A stretch of 45,560 nt of DNA, from contig WELB01000008.1 of assembly GCA_009602725.1 (NCBI GenBank), positions 132,329-177,888 on the forward strand. Reading direction: 5' to 3'. The notes below the pieces were generated by a model. That model ran no database searches. It saw only the letters and a list, made by a program, of their open reading frames with translations, and was not told the origin of the DNA. Shown here in pieces: positions 36,843-45,560 of the stretch. Position 1 is the first letter of the stretch. Each line of letters opens with the position of its first letter. Source of the DNA: Spirogloea muscicola (Eukaryota > Streptophyta > Zygnematophyceae > Spirogloeales > Spirogloeaceae). The position numbers were made by a program, and so were the translations under genes.

Positions 36843-39800
36843 ATGCTGTTCCACGTCGGCGGCGACGGGAGCCGCCCGACCTTCTTCGAGGCGGCGGCCG
36901 CCGACCACCTCCCAGCATCGCTGCGCGCCGCAGTGCTCTACTGCCTCGGGGTACAGCCGCCGCCGCAGCCCGCCGCCGCCGCCGCCGCCGCCGCCGCCCG
37001 TAATAGGAGTGAACCCAGCGGTTGCTGCAAAGAAGCGACGATGCGAGTCCGTGTCTGCCAGTCAGGTGCCGCGGGGGTGCAGGCTGGCCGCTCTCGGTGA
37101 CGGCAGTCCCCGGCGACTGTCAACGAGGCCAGCGAGCCTCGAGCAGGCTGCTGCTGCTGCGGCGCCTCGGAGAACAGACGACTTACGTTGCCGGCATCGC
37201 GTCGTGGGCGGCGGCACAGGTCCTGGCGCAGCGCCGGCCAGCGCTGCACCGCGTGCTAGACCGCAGCGACGAGGCCTTTGCGCTGCTCATGCTGCTGCTG
37301 GAGGGCCACTCCCTTCGCACCTCCGGTGAACCCCAAGCCCTAAGCTGTTACAGCCTCTGGGGCTGGCTTGATGCCTCTCTTCCCTGGCACGCTGCTGCTG
37401 GTCCATCAACGCCGCCGTCGTGCCGCCGCCACCCAACCAGCTTCTTGGCGGCAGCCGCAATCGTCGTGTTACAGATCCTCCTTTCATCGGCCAGCCGAAG
37501 TTGGTGCTCCTGCAGCGCAGCTGCATCTGCAGCGGCAGTAGCGCAAACTCTGTGTTGCCCGCTGTCCATCACTCAGTCGCTGCTGAGGAGATGCGGCACG
37601 CGCCGCTTGCTGTCTCAGACGCCTCCTTCTCCGAAGCCCTGTATGGCCTCCGGCGTGCCCCTGCTGAGGTGGTGGCAGCTGCGGAAGCTGGCCCTGCCAC
37701 CACCGCCAAGGAGCAGGCGGACGATGGCAAGGCCGCGGCCGCCACCCACGGGCTCACCAGGAGGCAGCGTCTGCTCTCCCTCTTCTTCCTTGTGAGTGTC
37801 CCCACTGCTGATGGCTCCAGCGCAGTGGCGTAAGCGCCCCCATCTTGCAGTTCCTTTCCGGCCATGATGTTGGGCAAGAGCTTTTGCTGCTGAGCAGGTG
37901 GGTCTGCCATACATGAAGTCGAAGATGCAGTCGGCCTATGCCAGCAGGCAGGCTGCAGTGTTGCGCGCGCGCCTGTGGGAGCGGGAGGAAGGCGCAGCAG
38001 AGGACGGCGAGGACGACATTGACGGGGATGCCGCGCGAGCTGCAGCGGAAGCGGCAGGGGTGCCTAGCGCCTCCGCACCAGCAATCGAGTGGCTCAAGCA
38101 CGGGCTTGGAAACGCCGCCGCAGCGGCGTACCCCGCTGTCCATGTGCTTTACGAAGGTGCGAGGAGGCCCCAGGGAGGCCATCTCTGCGCAGAATTGCTT
38201 GTCATTTGTGTCATAAGAAATGCTCCAGAATTGTGGAGATCGTGGGCTTTAAATATTCAGGACTTATTGCTCTGGATACGGGGCTCAGACTGCACATGAC
38301 AGATGACCATTTTAATTGTGGAAAAGCTTTGGACTGTAGCTGAGGTTGGGAGATTGGTAGGAGTGCCCTGGACGGCAGCATCAGGGAGCAGTGTCCCTCA
38401 CTCTTCATTGTGCATATTTGGTGGAATTGGTCTGACACCCTCACAGCATTGAATCAGAACACTAAATCTCAGTCTCGTTGGGTGCACAGGTGTCTCTTTT
38501 GCATATCAGCTCCTGTATCTCCTTGACGCCACTGGCTTTTACTCGTTCTCCTTGCACTGCCTGCAATTGAAGCTGCGGCGCGCGTCAGGCCAGGAGCTGG
38601 TGTGCTCACACCCCTGCCTGAGCAGTGCCTCTTGTCCTGTGAAAGTGATGAACTGCAGTTTCATACTAATTTGCAATTAGTTTGCATACAAAACTTTGAC
38701 TGATTCTGGTGTCCGCCCGCCGCCCCAGCAGATGGATGCCACAAAAATCGTCAACGAGCGGCGCAAGCGGGAGTTGTATCACCTGCGTGGACCCCCAGTC
38801 CTCCAGGTCTCCCTAGCTTTTGAAGGCATAATGAGCCGAGGCTACTGATGATGCATGACCCTTTGGTCACTGGGAGCCCTACAATATAGTGAATCTGTTG
38901 CTATAGAGCCTACTAGCTACTCCTCTATACTCACTTGTGTTCAGGAGCTCCATGTTCTCATGAGCTCGTCTCCATGTCTTATGAGCTCGCTTTGAGGGCC
39001 CTTGGAGCATGACTTCATTATGCTGAGTGCGGCTTGCTGTCCTTGGATACAGCGAGTGCAGCGGGGCTTGCTAGGAGCCGTCTACACAACGTTGGACTAT
39101 GCCCAGACCAGCTTGATAGCTGCAGTCTTTCTCTTTAAGGTAGTCCATATGTCTGTCCAACTTCTTGTTGGAGTCATGATATTTGTTGCCAGCTTCATCT
39201 CACTCGTATGTGCGCAATTTCTTGGACCTTTGCTTCGAGCCATGAGTGTTGTGGACCAAGTCCATAAACCTTTTCCCTTATCTCACCCTGACCTGCACTG
39301 AGGTGGGACTACTGTGTGACCAATGCAGATGGTGGAGTGGTGGTACCAGTCGGCTGAGCAGCGGCTTGCGACGCCCGCTGTCTACCCACCACCGCCACCG
39401 CCGCCTCCACCCAAGGTAGAGCGTCTGCTTTTAGGGCCTCGCCACCGAGCTTGGCTTTGTTTGACGGAGTCAACACCTGCAGGAATCATGCTTAGGGGAG
39501 TTTTTGCTGGTGCCAATTGCTGTTACATGAATGACATGGAACTCGTGTCCGGCTGCATCTTCATTGTGACGTCTTCACCTAGCAATGTGTGCAGGAGGCT
39601 GAAGGGGGCCTCTCGCCGCCAAGCGATCGACGACTGTGCCCACTCTGCCTACAATCTAGGACAAACCCAGCCATGGTTGCCACCTCAGGCTTCGTCTTCT
39701 GCTACCCTTGCATCTTCAGCTATGTACAACAGGTGCATACCCCCTCGTTGCAACCTCACTCATGTACGTAAATTGCTCAATGATGGGTGGTTCAGTCGAC

Positions 39801-40008
39801 ACTATATTGCCATTGCTGCCTACTTAGGCTCTTACGAATTCTTATTGCTGATTTCCTGAATGGGCTTTGTCAAAGTTGTACAAATTCAGCATGTTCCAGC
39901 CAAAAGGATCTGAGACTTATTTTCGCATGCATGCAGTACAAGCGATGCCCCGTCACGCTCATACCGTCCAGTGTAGATAACATCCGTAGGCTTTACCACA
40001 ACGCATAA
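36843..40008 (+). CDS. PEX12: PEX12, peroxisomal RING E3 ligase subunit
   Basis: PEX12 is a peroxisomal membrane protein of the PEX2-PEX10-PEX12 ubiquitin ligase that recycles the import receptor PEX5. Ten exons: 36843-36950, 37220-37325, 37619-37791, 37898-38156, 38490-38599, 38732-38806, 39053-39139, 39329-39415, 39595-39732 and 39937-40008; 404 residues, close to plant PEX12. The Pex2/Pex12 membrane domain shows RPTFFEAAAADHLPASLR, HRVLDRSDEAFALLMLLLE, DASFSEALYGLRR, LFFLVGLPYMKSKM and FAYQLLYLLDATGFYS. A PPPPPPP linker precedes the C-terminal zinc finger: CPLC, FVFCYPC and RCP, a reduced one-zinc RING as in other PEX12 proteins. The intron 1 donor is followed after about 20 nt by a (CCG)n tract at 36971-36997. 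A Gly/Asp/Ala-rich stretch around residues 160-185 is less conserved. Confidence 0.95.
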
Positions 40009-40194
40009 AACAGACAGTGCACTCCTCTATTTTGATCTCAGGCTTTCTCGTCTGAGGTCTCCAAGTAGACCTTCCGCATTTGCAGCAAGTTTTGGCAGCA
40101 TTGGCGCTTTTGATTTGTTGAAGCATCAAAGCATTGGTGCACAGGCCAGGCTATGTTGACCATTTCCAGATCCTTATTCTATATACTGTGTTTC

Positions 40195-40640
40195 CGCGAC
40201 CCCACCCCGACGAAACTCAGTAGCAGCAGCAAAAGCGCGCCCTTTCATACGTACGCCCACCGTCCGCACTACCTGGCCCGCGTCCTCCCTCCCTCCCCGG
40301 CGGTGAAGGCGGCGTACGCGGCTTTTGACTCCGGCGTTCTGGCGAGCGCGGCCTCTCTCCTGCAACACCCCGGCTTCCTCACCACACCAGCCGCGATGCT
40401 CCAGGCCAGCCTGCCTGTCAGTCGTGGCGGTCTGGGCTGCCGCCCAGTCGCCCGCGTTTGCGAGGCCGCCTACCTGGGCAGCTGGGCCCAGGTCGCCGCA
40501 CCCATCAGCCGGCGGTTCCAAGCGCACGGCATCCGCACCATGGAGCGGGTGGTAGCTGAAGTGGAGAGCGGCTCGTTGCCTTTCCAGGCTGCTCTCCGCG
40601 CTGCCCGCGACGCGCTCCTGGCGGCCCACCCNGGCGCGCG
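40195..40640 (+). mobile_element. LINE-type reverse transcriptase C-terminal fragment
   Basis: About 145 residues in one frame (HYLARVLPPSPAVKAAYAAF, ASLPVSRGGLGCRP, AAYLGSWAQV) match the region after the polymerase domain in non-LTR retrotransposons known from green algae. I recall this pattern and could not search it. There is no polymerase YxDD core upstream and the reading stops being recognisable at a single N (40632), so it is a truncated relic lying between PEX12 and the lectin-LRR gene. No poly(A) tail or target-site duplication was identified. Confidence 0.55.
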
Positions 40641-40645
40641 CGGCC

Positions 40646-43600
40646 ATGGCGGTCACGGTGGCCGCGGCGGCTGCTGTGCTCTTGATTCTGTCGGCCGCAA
40701 TGGCGGACGGCGCCCGGAAGGCGGCTTCGCCTGGGGATGGCGCCTGCCTGCCGGGCTTCGCGCCGGGGCCGCGCTCCGGGGCGTGCCTGCTGGCGGCGCC
40801 CGGCCCGGCGTCATTCGGCCAGGCCGAGGCGGAGTGCCAGGTCTCCCCCATTCCCTGCCGTCGCTTCTGAGCCGCTCGAGCTCCTGCCTCTTCGTCGCCG
40901 CTGCCGTTGGTGCCACCATTGACGCCCTGCCTCGTGTGCATGCACAGCGACGTGGGGGCCGGCTGGCGACGCTCCTGGGGCGCTTGGCCCTCGAGGACGC
41001 TGCGGAGCTGTGCCGAGCATTACCCGGCGACACTGGCGATGGTGGGAGTAGCGGGTGCCTCGTGGGCGCCGCGCGTGGGCCACAGCCAGGTTTGCAGATC
41101 ACAGTGTACTCAGTACGCTATTTACGTCAGCCCGCGCTGCAGAGTCGCCCGATTTGATTTCTGCTGCTTGCATCAAGACGCGCGCTTCTGTGGCTTTCCC
41201 TCCGGCAGGCCCGCCATGGAGGTGGACGGAGCGAGCCCTGCGCAGCCTTCTCCATGGACCTGTGGCTGGCCACTACGACGCCGTCGGCAGCCTCTCCTTC
41301 GGTGACTGGTGAGCTCCACTGCACCCAACTAATCGCCCACTCGCTCTCGCGCTGTGGCTGACGCCGCAGAGGACCGATCCCAATGCTGATGACTGTGGTG
41401 GTTGGCATGCAGTGCGGCCACTGAGATGGTGGCGGCAGGACGAGCTGCAGCAGGCAGCCGCAGCAGCAGCAAAGGCAGTGGGCCGCTGTGCACATGTGGT
41501 GCCAGGGGCCGGTAAGGCCCACGCCGGCCTAATCCCAGTGGCGTGCGCCTCGACAGCGCCATTTATCTGCTCGCAGTCGGCTTGCAGCACGACGCTGTCA
41601 TTGGCGGTCAGTGCCGCCTCTCAAGGCCTCGCTGAGTTGCTGCTCGGCTTCCGCCACGCCCACGGCGCCGGTAGTGGCGGCGAGCGGTGGCACTTGAGAG
41701 TGGAGTCGAAGACGTCAAAGACAAAGAAGAAGACAAAGAAAACTAAGAAGAAGTCGAAGAAAAAGCCGAGCGGCACGAAGCACGATGGAAGGCCGCGGCA
41801 CAGCTGCAATCACCACCCTGGCCACCACCACGTCCGCTGCCTGGTGAGGGTTGCCAGCTCTGCTTGCTGCAGCCCCGGGAGCGTTGTGGGAACTTGAGCT
41901 TTGTCTGTAGACTTTGGGCCTGCACCCAATAGGGCCTGCTGCAGGAACTACTTTCAGAAGATTGTCGACACTGATACAACTTGATACTGCAATGTTGCAG
42001 CCTCCGCAGATGCCGCCGCCGACAAGAAGGGGGCCGGTGACAAAGACGCAGTCGCCTCCACCATCAAGCAGGCCTCTTTCACCCAAGCGGCTGTCAATGC
42101 CACCACCTCCTCGCCGCTCGCCTCCTCCCAAGCGACACTCGCCTCCAATGCTCAAGCTACAACCGCCTCCACCCAAGACGCACAGACCCCTGCCGAGGGC
42201 GCCGGCACCACCGCTATCACCAAAGAAGCCTTACCGTATTCTGCCAGTGAATGCCTCCACACCTCCTCCTAGAAAGGCCATCCCCCCTCCTCCCTCTGTC
42301 AATAAGCAGGCCCAGGCGGGGGTGTCATTACTGGCTTTCAAGGCCGCTATGCGCGACCCCCACGGCCACCTTACCAACTGGATCGGCACCACACCATGCG
42401 CCTCGGATTGGAATGGCGTCTTCTGTGAGGACCAGGCTGTGGCCGCCGCCAGCCTAACAGTAGAAGCCTCAGAATTCGGGGCCACACTGGCAGTCAGGGC
42501 TGTAGCAGCGCAGCCCCAGATGGTTGTCACTGGCCTGGACCTCAACGGCTTTGGCCTTCATGGCTACGTTCCGCAGTTCCTGCGCAACCTCCCGGTGAGC
42601 ACCAGGAGCTCTCCTCTCAGCATGCATAACCGCAACTCTGCTGCAGCGTGGATGAGCAGTGCCTTGCAGAGACTTCACAGCCTGGCAAGTTCGAGCTGTT
42701 GGTGTGACTTGGCGGCTTGCAAGACCTCAATCACCACCAGAACGAGCGGAGGATAAGGGCAGAGCCGAAAGGGCAGAAGAGACAGCTTGAGGGGAAAGGG
42801 ATGGGGGCATGCAAGAAAATGACATTGTCAGCTGTGTGCATCTCTGCCCATGTCCATGTGGCTCTTATGGCTCCTCTGGTTGACCATGCGCAGGACTTGG
42901 GCTTTATCCATGCAAGCCAGAACTTCTTCGTCGGCGCACTGCCAGATCTGAGCGGACTGAGTCTGCTCGCTGAACTTGACTTCTCACTCAACCTCCTGTC
43001 GGGCCCGCTGCCGCTGTGGGTCACAGCACTGCCTGCCCTGCGGTTCCTGGACCTGCGTCACAACAGCTTCACAGGCGTGCTTCCACCATCGCTGTTCAGC
43101 ACGCGGCTGGACGTGCTCGCGGTGAACAACAATGCCCTCAAGGAGCCAATCCCAAACAACCTGGGGTCCCTCCCGGTCTCGCTCACCGTTCTCGCCCACA
43201 ACGCGCTCGGCGGGCTGATTCCCGCCAGCATCGGGCAGCTTGCGCCGACGTTGTCGGAGCTTGTGCTGCTCAACAACGGCCTCATTGGTGGCCTCCCCGC
43301 AGCCATCACCCAGCTCCGCTCCACGCTTGTACTCAACTTCGCTGACAACCGTCTCAACGGCGGCCTCCCCCTCAACATTGGCAATTTCACAAGCCTCGTC
43401 CAGGTGACTGGCCAACTTGTGTTCCTCGTTGCTGTTATTCTGCCCTGAATAGCTCTGACAGGACTCGCAGCGTGGCCTCCAGCTGGACATTGCGGGCAAC
43501 CGCTTCGCAGGCAACATCACCACCTCGGGGGTGTTCTTCTTACCCAATCTGCAGGTACATCTCCCACTTATGTGCCCTTCTGCCAAGAAAGCCCAAATTT

Positions 43601-45560
43601 GCAGGTTGACCAACACTCCTCTCCTTGGACCTAGCAACATGAGGCGAGCTGCTTGGGGCTAGTCATCACTGTATGTTCCTCGGGTGGTATGCCAAAGAGC
43701 ATGCCCAGTGCGGCTGCTGCTTCTTGCCTTGGTGCTTCTTCCTCGTGTCACATGCTGCGCTTAAGGCAATTGCTCTGCTCTTGCAGCTATTCAACTATGG
43801 AGACAACTTTTTTGTGGGCAAGCCGCCACCCAATACAACAATTGACGTTGTCATCGGCGAGGATTGCAGCAGCGGTCACTGCCAGGCATTTGGCCCACCA
43901 CCTCCTGGTAATTGGCATCCAGTCCAGGCCTCTCCATTGCTTTCACAGTAAGCTGGTTGGTTTCACAGGTTGGTGGTTGAGAGCTGCTCAAGTCTTACTT
44001 CGAATTTTGACGAGGGTTTCAGGCTGTCAGGGCTGCTAGATGTTGTTAGAACAGTCTGTGCCAAATCTTCAGTAGTGTGGCTAGTCACTAGGGCCCACCT
44101 GTTGACATTGCAAATGCTGTCTTCTGCTGCCACAGTGGGTGCAGTTCTGCAACCGCCAAACCCAGCTCCGCTGCTATCCCCACCTCCACCTCCATCCCTC
44201 TCTCCACAGGTGCCATCGCTATTACCCTCGCCAACAACATCATCCCCACTTTTGCCGCCCCTGTCCAGTCCGCCGCCACTGCCATCGCTACCAGCCCTAC
44301 CTCCACCACAGTTGCCTCTTGGTGGAGCATCTCCGGCCTCTCCACCTTCGCCTTCAACAGCCCCATCTCTACTGTCGCCGCCGCCGTCGCCATCGCCGGG
44401 GCTCAGCCCGCCGTTGCTGCCGCCATTAACACCACCACCGTCGCCGCCTGAGCTCCTGCCGACGCCACGTCCGTCGCCATTCCCGCCACCACTCATCCAG
44501 CCGTCGCCCCCTGTGGTACCTCTCCCACCGCCTCCACCCGGACCAAAATTGCCGCCACCGGAGTCGCTTCCTCCGCCCCCTCCGCCGCCCCATTTATTCC
44601 CACTACCGCCCCCAGTTCCAACTTCGCTTTTGGCCCCTCCGTCACCGCCTCCTCTCCAAGCGCCTCTCCTGCCGCCGCCACCACCATCGTCGTTCTCGCC
44701 ACCATTTCCGCCCCCCCTAAGCCAATCGTCGCCTCCGCCGCCGTCGCCCCCAGTGGTGCTTCCTTCTCCAACGCCTCCCCCACTATCACCGCCACCTCAA
44801 GAGCCTCCTCCGCAGCCACCACTGCCACCACCATTCTTGGTGCCACCCCCTCCGTTGCCACCGCCACCTTCCCCTCCGTTGCGACCACCGCCGCCACCAC
44901 CACCGCCGCCGCCACCACCACCTCCTGGTGATTGTCATCCAGTCTAGGCCTCTCTATGGCTTCCACAGTATGACACATTGGTGGTTAAGAGCTGCTAGAG
45001 TGCTACTTTGGATGATTGAAGGGGTTTGAGAAAAGGCTGTCAACGCTCTTAAATGTTGTCATTATCAAACTGTGCCAAATGTCAGTAGAGTGGCTGACAA
45101 CTAGAGCAACCTATTGACATCTCACATGCTGTCCTTTGCTGCCACAGTGGGTGCACTTATGCGACCGCCACCCCCAGTTCCGCTGCTATCCCAACCCCCA
45201 TCTCTCCTGCCGCCGCCGCCGTCGCCGTCGCCATTGCAGCTCAGCCCGCCTTTGCTGCCGCCATTGGCGCCACCACCGCCGCCGCCTGAGCTCCCGCCGC
45301 CGCCACCTCCGTCATTCTCGCCACCATTCCCGCCCCCCCTGGCCAAATCGTCGCCTCCGCCGCCGTCGCCCCCAGTGGCGCTTCCTCCCCCAAGGCCCCA
45401 ACCATCACCGCCACCACCACAGCCTCCTCCGCCGCCACCATTGCCACCACCATTCTTGGTGCCACCTCCTCCACCGTCACCACCGCCGCCTTCCCTTCTG
45501 TTGCCGCCGCCGCCGCCACCACCACCAACGCCGCCATCTCCGCCACCGCCCCTGCCGCCG
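40646..45560 (+). CDS. Secreted C-type-lectin-like / LRR / extensin-like mosaic protein, 3' end outside window
   Basis: Exons 40646-40840, 40948-41089, 41209-41308, 41413-41511, 41588-41843, 42001-42594, 42894-43403, 43471-43554, 43787-43907, 44136-44927 and 45148 to the edge keep frame for about 1,100 residues. Exon 1 encodes a signal peptide (hydrophobic core VTVAAAAAVLLILSAAMA). Exons 1-4 follow the C-type lectin plan: CLPGF, FGQAEAEC, GGRLATLLGRLALEDAAELC, GCLVGA, PPWRWTE, FGDCAA and PLCTCG. Exon 5 is Lys- then His-rich. Exon 6 is Pro-rich, then has an LRR cap (LLAFKAAMRDPHGHLTNWIG, CASDWNGVFC) and the first repeat. Exons 7-8 add plant-type LRRs such as LRFLDLRHNSFTGVLP. Exon 9 has a short Cys hinge (DCSSGHC). 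Exons 10-11 are SPPPP/extensin-like. Cell-wall or extracellular-matrix function is inference from architecture. The exon 4-5 acceptor is the least certain junction. Confidence 0.75.
43902..45560 (+). repeat. Tandem duplication of intron plus Pro-rich exon
   Basis: Unit 1 is intron 43908-44135 with exon 44136-44927; unit 2 is intron 44928-45147 with exon 45148 onwards. Both introns begin after CCTCCTG, contain CATCCAGTC.AGGCCTCTC, GGTGGTT.AGAGCTGCT and CTGTGCCAAAT, and end GCTGCCACAG before TGGGTGCA. Both are phase 1, so units can be added without a frame shift. Confidence 0.88.

Noticed and set aside
41412-41897. Single continuous frame through 41412-41843 as one exon
   Set aside because: Exon 4 in the frame required by the preceding exon gives the expected lectin Cys pattern (GDCAA, LCTCG) and has a proper donor at 41511, so the continuous frame is only partly coding.
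43963-45546. Long minus-strand Gly/Ala/Val-rich open frames
   Set aside because: They are antisense readings of the Pro/Ser-rich exons, an effect of CCN codons.

Overview
The window is nuclear DNA from a eukaryote, most likely a green alga (Chlorophyta, trebouxiophyte-like). The genes carry many short GT-AG introns, GC-rich exons sit among more AT-rich introns, and (CCG)n tracts occur at gene starts and inside introns. The set of gene families fits Viridiplantae: a plant-type HPPD, a transit-peptide CCS, a plant-like exportin-7 and an LRR-extensin-like protein. The lineage is an inference; no rRNA or organelle marker is present. All gene models were spliced by eye, and those given with exon lists keep the reading frame across every junction.

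Layout, left to right. (1) 211-1682 (+): a four-exon protein of a conserved, mostly bacterial-looking family with a lysozyme-like GIGH hairpin. (2) 2320-4420 (-): 4-hydroxyphenylpyruvate dioxygenase. (3) 5107-7021 (+): an FSH1/OVCA2-type serine hydrolase with a 13-nt micro-exon. (4) 7360-9621 (-): the copper chaperone for Cu/Zn superoxide dismutase, with a decayed partial copy of one of its exons in an intron. (5) about 9926-18120 (+): VPS18 of the HOPS/CORVET tethering complexes. (6) 19073-19664 (-): a membrane-anchored LEA_2 (NDR1/HIN1-like) protein, cut by an 84-base poly(A) run and a 404-base assembly gap.

(7) 20.4-23.9 kb: a gene-poor block with a degenerate tandem repeat and a CT microsatellite of about 550 bp. 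(8) 24923-32823 (-): exportin-7, 27 exons. (9) 33.1-34.4 kb: a second block related to the 20-24 kb repeat. (10) 34559-36268 (-): an equilibrative nucleoside transporter. (11) 36843-40008 (+): PEX12. (12) 40195-40640 (+): a fragment of a LINE-type reverse transcriptase. (13) 40646 to the window edge (+): a secreted mosaic protein that joins a C-type-lectin-like domain, a Lys/His-rich linker, proline-rich stretches, leucine-rich repeats and long extensin-like Pro/Ser exons. Its last exon-intron unit is tandemly duplicated.

The genes do not form one pathway. They are mainly unrelated housekeeping functions: tyrosine catabolism/tocopherol and plastoquinone precursor supply, copper delivery, endolysosomal tethering, nuclear export, nucleoside transport and peroxisome import. 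Three divergent pairs (HPPD/FSH, CCS/VPS18, ENT/PEX12) share short GC-rich intergenic regions. The parts with most potential novelty are the lectin-LRR-extensin mosaic with its growing Pro-rich tail, the lysozyme-like gene at the left edge, and the two related repeat blocks.
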